Assembly (NCBI RefSeq): GCF_023740735.1
Contig: NZ_JAMRXH010000024.1
Coordinates: 31,239 to 93,723 of the forward strand
Reading direction: 5' to 3'
Length of the DNA stretch: 62,485 nt
DNA from: Nocardia sp. CDC159
Lineage (GTDB): Bacteria; Actinomycetota; Actinomycetes; Mycobacteriales; Mycobacteriaceae
Shown: piece by piece, positions 42,538 to 50,161 of the stretch
Layout of the letters: each line of letters begins with the position of its first letter
Numbering within the stretch: the stretch's first letter is position 1
Made by a program: the position numbers and the translations under genes
The notes under the pieces: model-generated
Database searches by the model: none
The model's input: only the letters and a program-made list of their open reading frames with translations
Told to the model about the DNA's origin: nothing

Positions 42538-43566
42538 TCAGCGAGAGCGGGATCGTCGCCGCGCGCACGACCGCTCGAGCCGCTCGAGCAGGTGGTGGCA
42601 CGCCGTGGCGTGGGCGAAGTCGGGCACCGTGCGGGTGTCGGTGACGATATCGATGAGGATCTGGGCATACAGATCGGTGACGGCCGAGCCGAGCCGGCCG
42701 CGGTGGGCCTCGTCGCGCAGCGGCAATTCGTAGCGCGACGGTACCGGCAGCAGCCGCCAGACGTTCTGGCTGTTTCGACATCCCCGCAGATAGGTGCGCG
42801 CCTGGCCGAGGTGTCCCGAGTTCCCGCTGAGCACGAGATCGCCCTCGGTGCCGTGGATTTCCCATACCAGGCAGCCACCGCGCACCGGGCCGGGATGGAA
42901 GTGCAGCGTCGCGCGAATGTCGTTTTCGAGTACTCCCTGCACGACGAGGTGATCGTGTTCGGCGGCGGCGACCTGGACGAAATCGCCGAGCACCATGGTC
43001 GCCGCGTCGATCGTGTGCAGGAAGGGGCCGGTCAGCAGGTCGACATCGCCCCCGCCGGTGTAGGCGATCATTCTGGTGGACAGCACATTGCCGACGAATC
43101 CGCCGCGGACCAGGTCGGTCAGATGCCGGAGGGCGGGGGCGCAGCGCGCCTGCAGGCCGAGGAAGGTGCGATTACCGCGAAATGCCGCGGCCGCGGCGAA
43201 TTTCGCGGCCTCGCCTGGCGCACCACCGAGCGGCCATTCACACAGCACCATCTTGCCCGCGGCCAGCGCCGCCCAGACCGCCCGCGGCTGCGCCGGTGGC
43301 CGCAGCGCCACCACGACCAGGTCGATGTCCTCGCGGTGCACAAGCTCGTCGACATCGCAAAAGGCCGCTGCCACATCGTATTTCGCGCTCGCGGCCTTGG
43401 CGGCGGGCAGGGCGCTCGCGACGAGGCCGCGCAGTTCGAATCCGTCCAGTTCGGCGAGGGCGGGGACGTGCGCCTCCGCGGCCCACCCACCGAACGCACT
43501 GAGTCCGACGATCCCTACGCCGATGGGCGGCTCCGGGGTTTTCCATCCGATTGCTACCAAGACCAT
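42538..43566 (-). CDS. Gfo/Idh/MocA-family protein with altered active site
   Basis: The 342-aa protein has an N-terminal Rossmann fold (GVGIVGLSAFGGWAAEAH) and the C-terminal alpha/beta domain of the family, with HTIDAATMVLGDF in the place of the catalytic His region. The catalytic Lys of the EKP motif is replaced: VLCEWPLGG. Loss of that Lys is seen in Gal80-type sensor relatives, so it may sense NAD(P) or sugar rather than catalyse (inference). ATG 43566 starts just before the Rossmann strand. Divergent from the VOC gene with a palindrome between. Confidence 0.82.
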   Translation of the reverse strand: MVLVAIGWKTPEPPIGVGIVGLSAFGGWAAEAHVPALAELDGFELRGLVASALPAAKAASAKYDVAAAFCDVDELVHREDIDLVVVALRPPAQPRAVWAALAAGKMVLCEWPLGGAPGEAAKFAAAAAFRGNRTFLGLQARCAPALRHLTDLVRGGFVGNVLSTRMIAYTGGGDVDLLTGPFLHTIDAATMVLGDFVQVAAAEHDHLVVQGVLENDIRATLHFHPGPVRGGCLVWEIHGTEGDLVLSGNSGHLGQARTYLRGCRNSQNVWRLLPVPSRYELPLRDEAHRGRLGSAVTDLYAQILIDIVTDTRTVPDFAHATACHHLLERLERSCARRRSRSR

Positions 43567-43597
43567 CAACTCCGAACTGTTGCCGGTCGAGCGATAT

Positions 43598-43615
43598 TGG
43601 TACGATAAGGTACCA
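43598..43615. promoter_or_regulatory. Palindrome between Gfo/Idh and VOC genes
   Basis: TGGTAC-N6-GTACCA, perfect 6-bp arms, lies in the 84-bp divergent gap 32 bp from the Gfo/Idh start. GTACCAGAT at 43610-43618 repeats the sequence seen before lipase B. Confidence 0.6.
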
Positions 43616-43650
43616 GATAGCCAAAAGTTGTCCAGAGAAGGAGGTCGACG

Positions 43651-44040
43651 ATGCGGTTCGGTGGTGTGACTTTGATGGTGAGCGACGTGGCCGCCACGGC
43701 GTCCTTCTATGCGAATGCCTTCGGTCTGTCCCAGGTGTTTGCTGATCCGGATGGAACGTTCGTGGTACTGGGTTCGGGGGTGGCGGAGGAGCAACCCGCG
43801 AGCGCATTGACGATCGAGCACTGGCGAAAGATCGAGAACTACGCCCGGCCCACCTCGCCCGGTGGTTTCCGGGTTCTGTTGGAGCACGAGGATGTCGACG
43901 CGGTCTACGATTCCGCCCTCGCGGCCGGGGCCACGGACGCGCTGCCCCCGACAATTCGCCCATGGGGGCAGAAGGTCGCCGCCGTCCGTGACCCCAATGG
44001 CGTCATCGTCGAAATCGGCGAGCCCATCGCCTACCGGTGA
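43651..44040 (+). CDS. VOC (glyoxalase-fold) protein
   Basis: The 129-aa protein is one VOC unit pair: MRFGGVTLMVSDVAATASFYANAFGL at the start and VRDPNGVIVEIGEP at the end, with a metal-ligand Glu in the last strand. GAGAAGGAGG lies 6 nt before ATG 43651, a near-perfect ribosome site. Members bind metals and small substrates (dioxygenases, antibiotic-binding proteins); function here unknown. Divergent from the Gfo/Idh gene. Confidence 0.88.
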   Translation: MRFGGVTLMVSDVAATASFYANAFGLSQVFADPDGTFVVLGSGVAEEQPASALTIEHWRKIENYARPTSPGGFRVLLEHEDVDAVYDSALAAGATDALPPTIRPWGQKVAAVRDPNGVIVEIGEPIAYR

Positions 44041-44110
44041 ACGGGCGGCTTCCGATGAGTGCAATCCGAACGCGCAGAACGCTTTCCGTGATCACAGCGT
44101 TGATCGTGGC

Positions 44111-44538
44111 ACTGGAGCGGATCGGGTGGACGTGATCGGTTGGTCGGAAGGAACTCTCGTCGCGGCGGACTACATCCAATTTCGGGGCGGCGACGAGAAG
44201 GTCGCACCGTCCGGCCCGCCTGCGCGGCATGCGCCGATCTGCTGTCGGACTCCGATTTCCTCGCCCGGCTGCAGGCCAGCGGCGTGTACGCACCGACCGT
44301 GGACTACATCAACATCGTCACCACCGCCGATACCCAGGTGCAGCCGTACACGAGCGGAATCCGAGCGGCGAGCAATGCGGAAAACATTGTGCTAGAGGAC
44401 ATCTGCCCGATCAATCTGTCCGGACACCTCTCGGTCTCGGTCGACCCCACCGTGGCGGCCCTGGTCCTGAACGCACTGGACCCCGGGGCGAGCCACCCGG
44501 TGCCGTGCGCGCCCGCACAGGCGCCACCGGGGGTCTGA
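44111..44538 (+). pseudogene. Decayed class 2 (EstA-like) lipase remnant
   Basis: One frame reads TGADRVDVIGWSEGTLVAAD (normally VDVVGHSQGT in extracellular class 2 lipases), then a frame change near 44210 leads to the family's C-terminal half: YAPTVDYINIVTTADTQVQP, ICPINLSGHLS and VLNALDPGASHPVPC, ending at 44538. The N-terminal half and signal peptide are missing and the elbow reads GWSEG. This is a broken gene, not two real ones. Confidence 0.65.
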
Positions 44539-44634
44539 TCCGCGCCGCACCCACCACCCGAGGGTCTTCGCGCCGTTCGGCACGATAGCGTTTCCCGCGC
44601 GAGATTACCCCCGAGGCGGAGGAGGCCCGAGTCG

Positions 44635-45312
44635 GTGAGCGAGGTGGCGGGTTCGGCACACGATGCCGCGCGGGGGCGCACGTATCAGGGTCGCAGCCAC
44701 GACCAGCGCACCGCCGAACGGCGACGCAGAATGCTCGACGCCGCGGTCGAACTCTTCGGCACTCGTGGCTTCAACGCCGTGTCGATCACCGACCTCTGCG
44801 CCGCCGCCCGGGTTTCCCGCCGCTCGTTCTATGAGGAATTCGGCGCCCTGGACCGCCTGCTGATCGCAGCGGTCGACGAGTTCGACGCGCGGGCCGCCGA
44901 GCAGGTGGGCGCGGTCCTGATCGAATCGGCCGAAGACGACCTCGCCACCCGAGCCCAGCGCGCCTTCCGCGCCTTCCTCTCGGCCACCTGCCCCGACCGG
45001 CGCACCGCCCGGGTCTGCTTCATCGAAGTAGTCCAGGCCACCGACCAAGTCGAGATATGGCGGCGCGAACGCCGCCGCCGCCTGGCATGGCTGCTGGTAA
45101 CCCAGGCCGAATCAGCTGCCCAACGAGACGAGATCCCCTCCCGCCCATTCCATTTCACAGCCATAACCATGATCGGCGCGGTCACCTACGCCATCCAGGA
45201 ATGGGTGGACGCCGAACCCGTGTTCAACGAATTCGCCACCGCCCCAACGGAATGGATGGCCGACCAGCTGTCCCAGATGTTCGTCGCCGCGGTCAGCCGC
45301 CCGGGGCTCTAG
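44635..45312 (+). CDS. TetR-family transcriptional regulator
   Basis: The 225-aa regulator has a basic N-terminus and HTH region RRRMLDAAVELFGTRGFNAV then SITDLCAAARVSRRSFYEEF (about residues 30-73), with a larger helical ligand domain. GTG 44635 is chosen; GAGGAGGCCCGAG precedes it. It stands alone between the lipase remnant and a degenerate stretch; its target may be the palindromes near 42.46 or 43.6 kb, but nothing proves it. Confidence 0.86.
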   Translation: MSEVAGSAHDAARGRTYQGRSHDQRTAERRRRMLDAAVELFGTRGFNAVSITDLCAAARVSRRSFYEEFGALDRLLIAAVDEFDARAAEQVGAVLIESAEDDLATRAQRAFRAFLSATCPDRRTARVCFIEVVQATDQVEIWRRERRRRLAWLLVTQAESAAQRDEIPSRPFHFTAITMIGAVTYAIQEWVDAEPVFNEFATAPTEWMADQLSQMFVAAVSRPGL

Positions 45313-45323
45313 ACCCTCCCGAC

Positions 45324-45626
45324 CTACGTCTTCTCAGCGCAAACGTTCGCTTCAGACCGTGGCGCGGTCGAGGTGGTATGGCGACTCGTTTGTCGTGGAA
45401 TCTGGTGCTGTCCAGGCACGAGTACCGGGGCGGCTTCGACGTCACGGGTGGCGGTGATCACCCACGCACTGACCGGTGGCTGGGACGGCGAAGGGCACGA
45501 GTGGACAAGCGGTGTCGTCGCGCCGGTCGGCTCCGCACCGGCGTCGGCAGCTACGGCGATCGCGGTCCCGTACAGCAGTGCTGTGCCCGTCACGACAACC
45601 GCTCTCCGCGACAGTCGGTGCGCCAC
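45324..45626 (-). CDS. Possible secreted protein, 100 aa
   Basis: The N-terminus MAHRLSRRAVVVTGTALLYG followed by TAIAVAADAGAEP looks like a signal peptide, but the rest is low in recognisable structure and no ribosome site precedes the GTG at 45626. It may be a truncated gene. Listed with low confidence. Confidence 0.3.
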   Translation of the reverse strand: MAHRLSRRAVVVTGTALLYGTAIAVAADAGAEPTGATTPLVHSCPSPSQPPVSAWVITATRDVEAAPVLVPGQHQIPRQTSRHTTSTAPRSEANVCAEKT

Positions 45627-45999
45627 GGTGCAGGTGGGCCAGGAAGGACTCCGATGACCCGTAATGGCGGTTCTATCGACGTCGCGGCCAGCGGCGACAC
45701 CAGGGCGGCCCGGCCGTGGCGTCGCTGGTGTCGCTGTCCCGCATTTCCCATCGTCGTGACCGGGTAACGGCGGCGTTCCCGGTCCGGTACAGCGGTGCGC
45801 GAGCGTCTCCCTGTGTTCGAAGAGATTGTGGCAATCCGCTGATGGTCGGTTGGAGTTGGGCCGCCGGACGAGCGCAGTTGTTTAGGTGAGAGACAGCGCT
45901 CGGGCTCCACCTCGAGCTGTCTGCTACAGCCCAGCGTTAGCTCCACGGGCGTGTTACACGCCGACAAGTCGTCACGGTTCAGCTTCTACCCAACCGCGG

Positions 46000-46332
46000 T
46001 TATGAGAAGTCTTGATATTCGGCGCCGCGGCGATATACGGCGGGAGACGTCGGAGGACAGGGGCGGTCGCTAGTTATGTGCTCTTCGGGTGGGTAGTGAT
46101 CGGCGTGGTTCGTGTTGTGATGCGACGGCGGGGCGACGCGTGTTCTTTCGGGAACAGCCAGGGCGGACTTGACATGGTCATGGCTGCCTGGTGATTCGGC
46201 GTCGTCTGAGTCTTCGATGTGGCGGTGCTCGTCGGCGACTAGGGCGATCATTGCGCGGTCGACGTCGCCGACCGCCTCGATGTAGGTGGGCGTGGCCAGG
46301 GTCCAGGCCATGTAGTAGTTCGCCAGCGGCAC
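46000..46332 (-). CDS. Possible small protein, 110 aa
   Basis: The first half (YYMAWTLATPTYIEAVGDVD and ALVADEHRHIEDSDDAE) has protein-like composition; the second half is Pro/His-rich and looks non-coding. No ribosome site. It may be the remnant of a larger gene. Confidence 0.25.
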   Translation of the reverse strand: MPLANYYMAWTLATPTYIEAVGDVDRAMIALVADEHRHIEDSDDAESPGSHDHVKSALAVPERTRVAPPSHHNTNHADHYPPEEHITSDRPCPPTSPAVYRRGAEYQDFS

Positions 46333-46461
46333 TTTGGCGGGTCGGCGAAGCGGGTTGGTAGGTGGGGCCGGTCAGGCTCGCGTTGCGAGCTCGGCGAGGG
46401 CCGTGTTCGGATGGTGGTCGAGTGGGCGGGGATGTTTCTCGGGCAGTGAAAGGTGCGGTTG

Positions 46462-47355
46462 ATGCAGTCGGCGATCGTGGCGGCGACGGTGGTGTCCACG
46501 ATTCTGTTGTGGGTGGGGATCGTGGCTCAGTTGGTGCTGCGCCGTGGCGAACCGCATCGGGAGGTCCTGTTTGCCACGGGCGCCTACGCCCTGGTCGCCA
46601 CCTTGTTTCTGCCGCCGGTCGCGGTTCGTGCCGCTGAGCTACTGGGCTCGGATCGGCCGTGCAACATCTTCTTGAACGTGTGGAACGTCATCACTTCCGG
46701 ATTGATGATCGTCGCGATCGTGGCTCCGCGCGGGTGGCGTGCGGCCGTGAGCGCGGGGTGGGTGACGGTCGCCGTGGCGGCCGGGGTGTGGTGGATGGCG
46801 GTGATGTTCGTGCCATCCCCGGCCGGGTGTGTCACGTCGCTGGACGTGCCGGCGACGTCGATCTATTGGTGGCTGTTGATCTGTTGGCATCTGCTGGCGC
46901 ATGCGGTGGTTCTGGTGGCGGTGTTCCGTGATCTGGGTATGGTGGCGCCGCAGTCGCGCTGGGCGAGGATCGGGGTGTGGTGGTATGTGGTGGGTTACAC
47001 CGCGTCGGGCACGTACTGGCTGACCCTGGTGGTGGTCCTGCTGACCGAGCGCCGCTTCCCGGTGCTGACGGTGGTGGCGAACAGCGGGTGGTATCCGCTC
47101 ACGGTGATGGCTCTGACCGGGGCAGTGTGGTGGCCGGTGGGCGCGTGGCTGGTGTTCTACGGTCGCGCGGTGGCCGATTTCCGGAGTGCCTGGCGGGGTT
47201 TGGCGGAGCGGGGATGGTCTCGGGCCGAGCGGGAGGAGTTCTGGGCGCAGTCGCTGCGGGGCTGGTATCTGTCGCCTGCCAAGGCCGCCTATCGGGTCCG
47301 TGTGGCCGAGGCTGATCACGCGATCAGCAGGGCCGGTGAGAAGAGAGGGCAATGA
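46462..47355 (+). CDS. Seven-TM membrane protein, MAB_1171c-like
   Basis: The 297-aa protein has about seven TM helices (for example IVAATVVSTILLWVGIVAQL, YWWLLICWHLLAHAVVLVAV, VVGYTASGTYWLTLVVVLL) and a short polar C-terminus. The pattern of an RR-motif after TM1, a Pro-Pro-Val end of TM2 and an Asn-rich TM3 resembles the N-terminal membrane half of the MAB_1171c protein at 31944-33140, but the large cytoplasmic tail is missing. ATG 46462 follows an AAAGG site. It overlaps the methyltransferase start as ATGA. Confidence 0.72.
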   Translation: MQSAIVAATVVSTILLWVGIVAQLVLRRGEPHREVLFATGAYALVATLFLPPVAVRAAELLGSDRPCNIFLNVWNVITSGLMIVAIVAPRGWRAAVSAGWVTVAVAAGVWWMAVMFVPSPAGCVTSLDVPATSIYWWLLICWHLLAHAVVLVAVFRDLGMVAPQSRWARIGVWWYVVGYTASGTYWLTLVVVLLTERRFPVLTVVANSGWYPLTVMALTGAVWWPVGAWLVFYGRAVADFRSAWRGLAERGWSRAEREEFWAQSLRGWYLSPAKAAYRVRVAEADHAISRAGEKRGQ

Positions 47356-48116
47356 CGAATTCGAAGTTGAGCGCGGGCGGGATCGACGACGCCGACCGAT
47401 TGCGCGTGATCAGCGGTGCCGCCGACGCCCCGTCGCGGGCGGTGATCACCGCGCTGGAACTGCCGCCCGCCCCAACGGTTCTCGATATCGGTGCGGGCAA
47501 CGGATCGATTGCCCGCTGGGTCGCCGACACTTATCCCGAGGGGCGGGTGACGGCGCTGGACAAGGACATCGCGCTGCTGGCGTCCGAGCCGGTGCCGGGC
47601 AACTGCACTATTGTGGCCGCCGACATCGCCGACTACACCCCCGAGCCGGACTCCTTCGATCTGGTGCACGCCCGGTTCGTGCTGGCGCATCTGGCCGACC
47701 GTGACCGTGTGTGCGCCCGTGCGCTGCAGTGGATTCGCCCGGGCGGGTATTTCGTTGTCACCGAGCCGTTCTCGCTGGGATCCTGCAGCCGGTATCCGGT
47801 GGCCGCGGAGGTTCTGGGAGCTTACGAACGCTATTGTGAGGCAACCGGATTCGATCTGACGTGGGCCAGGCGAGTACCCGCTGTGATGCAGGCGGCCGGT
47901 GCGCGGGTGGTCGAGGTGCGCGCTGCCGCGGGCCGGTTGGGGGGCGGCACGGGTGTGGACCGCTGGCAACCACTCATCGCTCGGGTGGCCGAGGAACTGG
48001 TCGCTGCCGGTCTCGATCGCGTTGCTCTCGATCAGTTCGCGGCGCTGTGCGCCGACCCCGAGACCTACGACATCCCACAGGTGATCATGACCGTGGTGGG
48101 TCGCCGTCCCGCCTAA
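47352..48116 (+). CDS. Class I SAM-dependent methyltransferase
   Basis: The 254-aa soluble methyltransferase shows motif I VLDIGAGNGSIARWVAD, an acidic motif II end (TALDKD), motif III FDLVHARFVLAHL and motif post-III WIRPGGYFVVTEP. It uses S-adenosylmethionine; acceptor unknown. ATG overlaps the stop of the seven-TM gene (ATGA), so the two are co-translated. Its stop overlaps the convergent HExxH gene by 4 bp. Confidence 0.9.
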   Translation: MTNSKLSAGGIDDADRLRVISGAADAPSRAVITALELPPAPTVLDIGAGNGSIARWVADTYPEGRVTALDKDIALLASEPVPGNCTIVAADIADYTPEPDSFDLVHARFVLAHLADRDRVCARALQWIRPGGYFVVTEPFSLGSCSRYPVAAEVLGAYERYCEATGFDLTWARRVPAVMQAAGARVVEVRAAAGRLGGGTGVDRWQPLIARVAEELVAAGLDRVALDQFAALCADPETYDIPQVIMTVVGRRPA

Positions 48117-48484
48117 CGCCTTGGCGGGCGCGCGGGACGAGCGGGTGGGGTGAGTCCGTAGCGCATTCTGGCGAGGGTGCTGCGGTCACCGGGCGCGTAG
48201 GTGGGACTGAAGGCGAGCAGTTCGGCGAACGCCTCGGCTTCGCGCTCGATCGGAATCGAAAGGTCGGCACGGGTGTGCGCCCCGAGCAGGCCACGGATGT
48301 GCTCGGGATCGGTGAACAGGTCGTCGCCGAACAGGCGGGCGAATCCCTCGGCACTGATGACGCCGCGTGGCTCGTGGTCGAGCAGCAGGTGGGCGTATTC
48401 GTGGCCGATGCACTGATCGGTCCACTCCGCAGTGCCGTCGTCGCGCACGATCATGATGTCGGTGTCACCGACGGCGAAGGTCAT
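48113..48484 (-). CDS. ImmA/IrrE-like HExxH protein, short
   Basis: The 123-aa protein reads MTFAVGDTDIMIVRDDGTAEW then CIGHEYAHLLLDH, a zinc-peptidase HExxH motif at about residue 30, and a helical rest with EREAEAFAELLAF (possible third ligand Glu). The N-terminal helix of normal ImmA/IrrE proteins is missing, so it may be truncated at the 5' end. It is convergent with the methyltransferase of the second seven-TM locus and has no adjacent HTH gene. Confidence 0.65.
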   Translation of the reverse strand: MTFAVGDTDIMIVRDDGTAEWTDQCIGHEYAHLLLDHEPRGVISAEGFARLFGDDLFTDPEHIRGLLGAHTRADLSIPIEREAEAFAELLAFSPTYAPGDRSTLARMRYGLTPPARPARPPRR

Positions 48485-48638
48485 CGCGTACACCCCGGCG
48501 CACCCTCGACTACCGCCGCGGCGCGCCCACCTACTTGGCCCCCGACCTGCGTACCGGTGAGCGAAGCCTCGGCCCGATCCCACTGCCCTTCACACCCCGA
48601 GGGCTCGACATGAGGTAGTCGCGAAGGGATGCCACGAA

Positions 48639-48679
48639 AAACGCCCCCGACCAGCCATGAGGCTCGGTCGGGGGCGTTT
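48639..48679 (-). terminator. Terminator of tRNA-Ser(GGA)
   Basis: A 14-bp stem (minus strand AAACGCCCCCGACC and complement) with a 13-nt loop is followed by TTTTT on the minus strand, 8 nt after the tRNA 3' end. Confidence 0.88.
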
Positions 48680-48686
48680 GCCACAG

Positions 48687-48771
48687 CGGAGGATAGGGGA
48701 TTTGAACCCCTGAGGGCGTTAACCCAACCCGCGTTCCAGGCGAGCGCCATAGGCCACTAGGCGAATCCTCC
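48687..48771 (-). tRNA. tRNA-Ser, anticodon GGA, CCA not encoded
   Basis: On the minus strand GGAGGAT pairs with ATCCTCC, anticodon GGA is at 48737-48735, the variable arm is long and the T-loop GGGGTTCAAATCCCC is canonical. The base after the discriminator is followed by CTG, not CCA, unlike tRNA-Ser(CGA) in this window. It reads UCC/UCU codons. Confidence 0.96.
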
Positions 48772-48825
48772 GCCGAGCAATATACCGGGTGGGGGCGGGG
48801 GAGATGAAACCGGGCTGGTCAGGGG

Positions 48826-49803
48826 CTACTTGTGGAGGGTGGTGATGGCCTTTTTCAGCTGGTCCTTGCAGATGGCGCCGACCTCGTCCTTGCTGGTGGC
48901 GGTGGGGGTTTCCACGGAGAGTTTGAGCTTCGCGGAAAGGTTGGAGTCCAGGACGGCGCAGGTGTAGTCGAGGTTGACGAAGCTGCCGTAGGTCTGTTCG
49001 TAGGTGGCCCAGTAGGCCTGTTCGCCGAGGCCGGGGAGGGGGCCGGAGTCGCGGCCGCTGCCGGTGGTCTTGGTGTCGTATTCCTTCCAGCTGTTGAATT
49101 GCGGAGTGCCGTACTGGGACTGGAAGCTCACCTCGAGCTTGAGGTCGGAGCCCTGGCTGCCGTACTTGCCGGCGCCGTCGTAGGCGGCGCGGCAGTCCAG
49201 GGAGCCGCCGCCGTAGTTGGCGTCGGGGGCGCGCTCGGTGTGCTCGGGCTGGCCCTTCTGGTTGGGGGCCCACTTGCGTAGCACGGTCGGGTCGACCAGC
49301 GAGCACGCGTTGGTGACGTTGGCCATGGAGTAGCTGCCGTCGACCTTCTTCTTGTCGGTACCGGCGACGCCGCCGCCACCGCTGTCGCTCTTCTGGGTGA
49401 GCACCACCGCACCGACCACCACGCCGACGATCACCACCAGGCCGAGCACGCCGCCGATGATCCATCCGGCGCTGCTGCTCCGGCCCGGCGGTGGCGGGGG
49501 GAACTGCGGGCCGGGGTAACCGGGCTGCGGTGGGTAGGGCGCGCCGGGGTAGGGCTGCTGCGGCGGATAGCCCGGCTGCGCGTAGTGCGGCGGCGGCTGC
49601 TGCACGCCGCGATAGCTGTCGAAGCCCGCGCCCAACACGGTCGGATCCGAACCGGTGACCGGTCCGTGCTGGCCGCCCAGGATCGTCGGCTCCGTACCGG
49701 TGATCGGCGCACCCGGGCTGGTGCTCGCCGGTGGTGTGGACCACCACTGCACGGTTTCGTTGCCCTGCCCGTCCTGCGGGTGACCCGGGTTGCTACCTGT
49801 CAC
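48826..49803 (-). CDS. Pro-rich membrane-anchored extracytoplasmic protein
   Basis: The 325-aa protein has a disordered Pro/Gly/Tyr/Gln-rich N-terminus (residues 1-108), one TM helix (IIGGVLGLVVIVGVVVGAVVL) and an extracytoplasmic domain of about 190 aa with four cysteines (NACSLVD, LDCRAAY, DYTCAVL, GAICKDQ), resembling DUF3558-type actinobacterial surface domains. ATG 49803 is used. Function unknown; the N-terminus resembles the two membrane proteins at 23.3-24.6 kb. Confidence 0.8.
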   Translation of the reverse strand: MTGSNPGHPQDGQGNETVQWWSTPPASTSPGAPITGTEPTILGGQHGPVTGSDPTVLGAGFDSYRGVQQPPPHYAQPGYPPQQPYPGAPYPPQPGYPGPQFPPPPPGRSSSAGWIIGGVLGLVVIVGVVVGAVVLTQKSDSGGGGVAGTDKKKVDGSYSMANVTNACSLVDPTVLRKWAPNQKGQPEHTERAPDANYGGGSLDCRAAYDGAGKYGSQGSDLKLEVSFQSQYGTPQFNSWKEYDTKTTGSGRDSGPLPGLGEQAYWATYEQTYGSFVNLDYTCAVLDSNLSAKLKLSVETPTATSKDEVGAICKDQLKKAITTLHK

Positions 49804-49928
49804 TGTTCAATTCCTCCGGTTGTGGCGCGGAAGGCCCCCTCGAAATGTCGGACAGATCGTAACGATTCGAATCGCGCACGTCGCGGGGTCAGGATGGGGG
49901 TCCGCGGCGGCGCCCTCGCGGCAGCCGC

Positions 49929-49934
49929 TACACT
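49929..49934 (+). promoter_or_regulatory. -10 hexamer TACACT of SRP RNA
   Basis: TACACT lies 7 nt before the first paired base of the SRP RNA (49942). Confidence 0.55.
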
Positions 49935-49940
49935 GGCCCT

Positions 49941-50030
49941 CGGATCCCGCGCGGCGCGCATCCTGTGAACTCCCCCAGGGCCGGAAGGCAGCAAGGGTCA
50001 ACGGGCTCTGCCGGGTGCGCGGGGTCCCCT
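49941..50030 (+). ncRNA. ffs: Signal recognition particle RNA (4.5S type)
   Basis: The conserved domain IV core is exact: CCGGAAGGCAGCAAGGGT followed by CAACGGG. The ends pair: 49942-49952 (GGATCCCGCGC) with 50017-50027 (GCGCGGGGTCC), one G-U pair. The length of about 90 nt fits the small bacterial SRP RNA. It lies directly upstream of the aminotransferase gene, as in mycobacteria. Confidence 0.95.
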
Positions 50031-50161
50031 TTCATTTCCGGGTCCGGATCCGAAACTCCCATGCCATCTCGAATCCCCGACGAGTAACGTGGGCGGCTGG
50101 ATCGCCGCCAGAAGCCACGGTCCGCAACCCCTGTACCTCGCTGCTTGAAAGGCTGCTCAGG

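Larger units (their letters stand above)
45313..46461. other. 1.1-kb stretch without a convincing gene
   Basis: Only short, weakly supported reading frames occur here. Two candidates are listed separately (45324-45626 and 46000-46332, minus strand). Composition is still GC rich but third-position bias is weak, as expected of decayed or intergenic DNA. No repeat, integrase or insertion-sequence end was seen. Confidence 0.5.

Noticed and set aside
45373..45657. Plus-strand 94-codon reading frame in the degenerate stretch
   Set aside because: No ribosome site, no domain, and it overlaps a minus-strand frame with a signal-peptide-like start.
44041..48686. Integrative element inserted at tRNA-Ser(GGA)
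   Set aside because: No integrase, no repeated tRNA 3' end was found, and the tRNA keeps its own adjacent terminator, so the insertion point is not at the tRNA.
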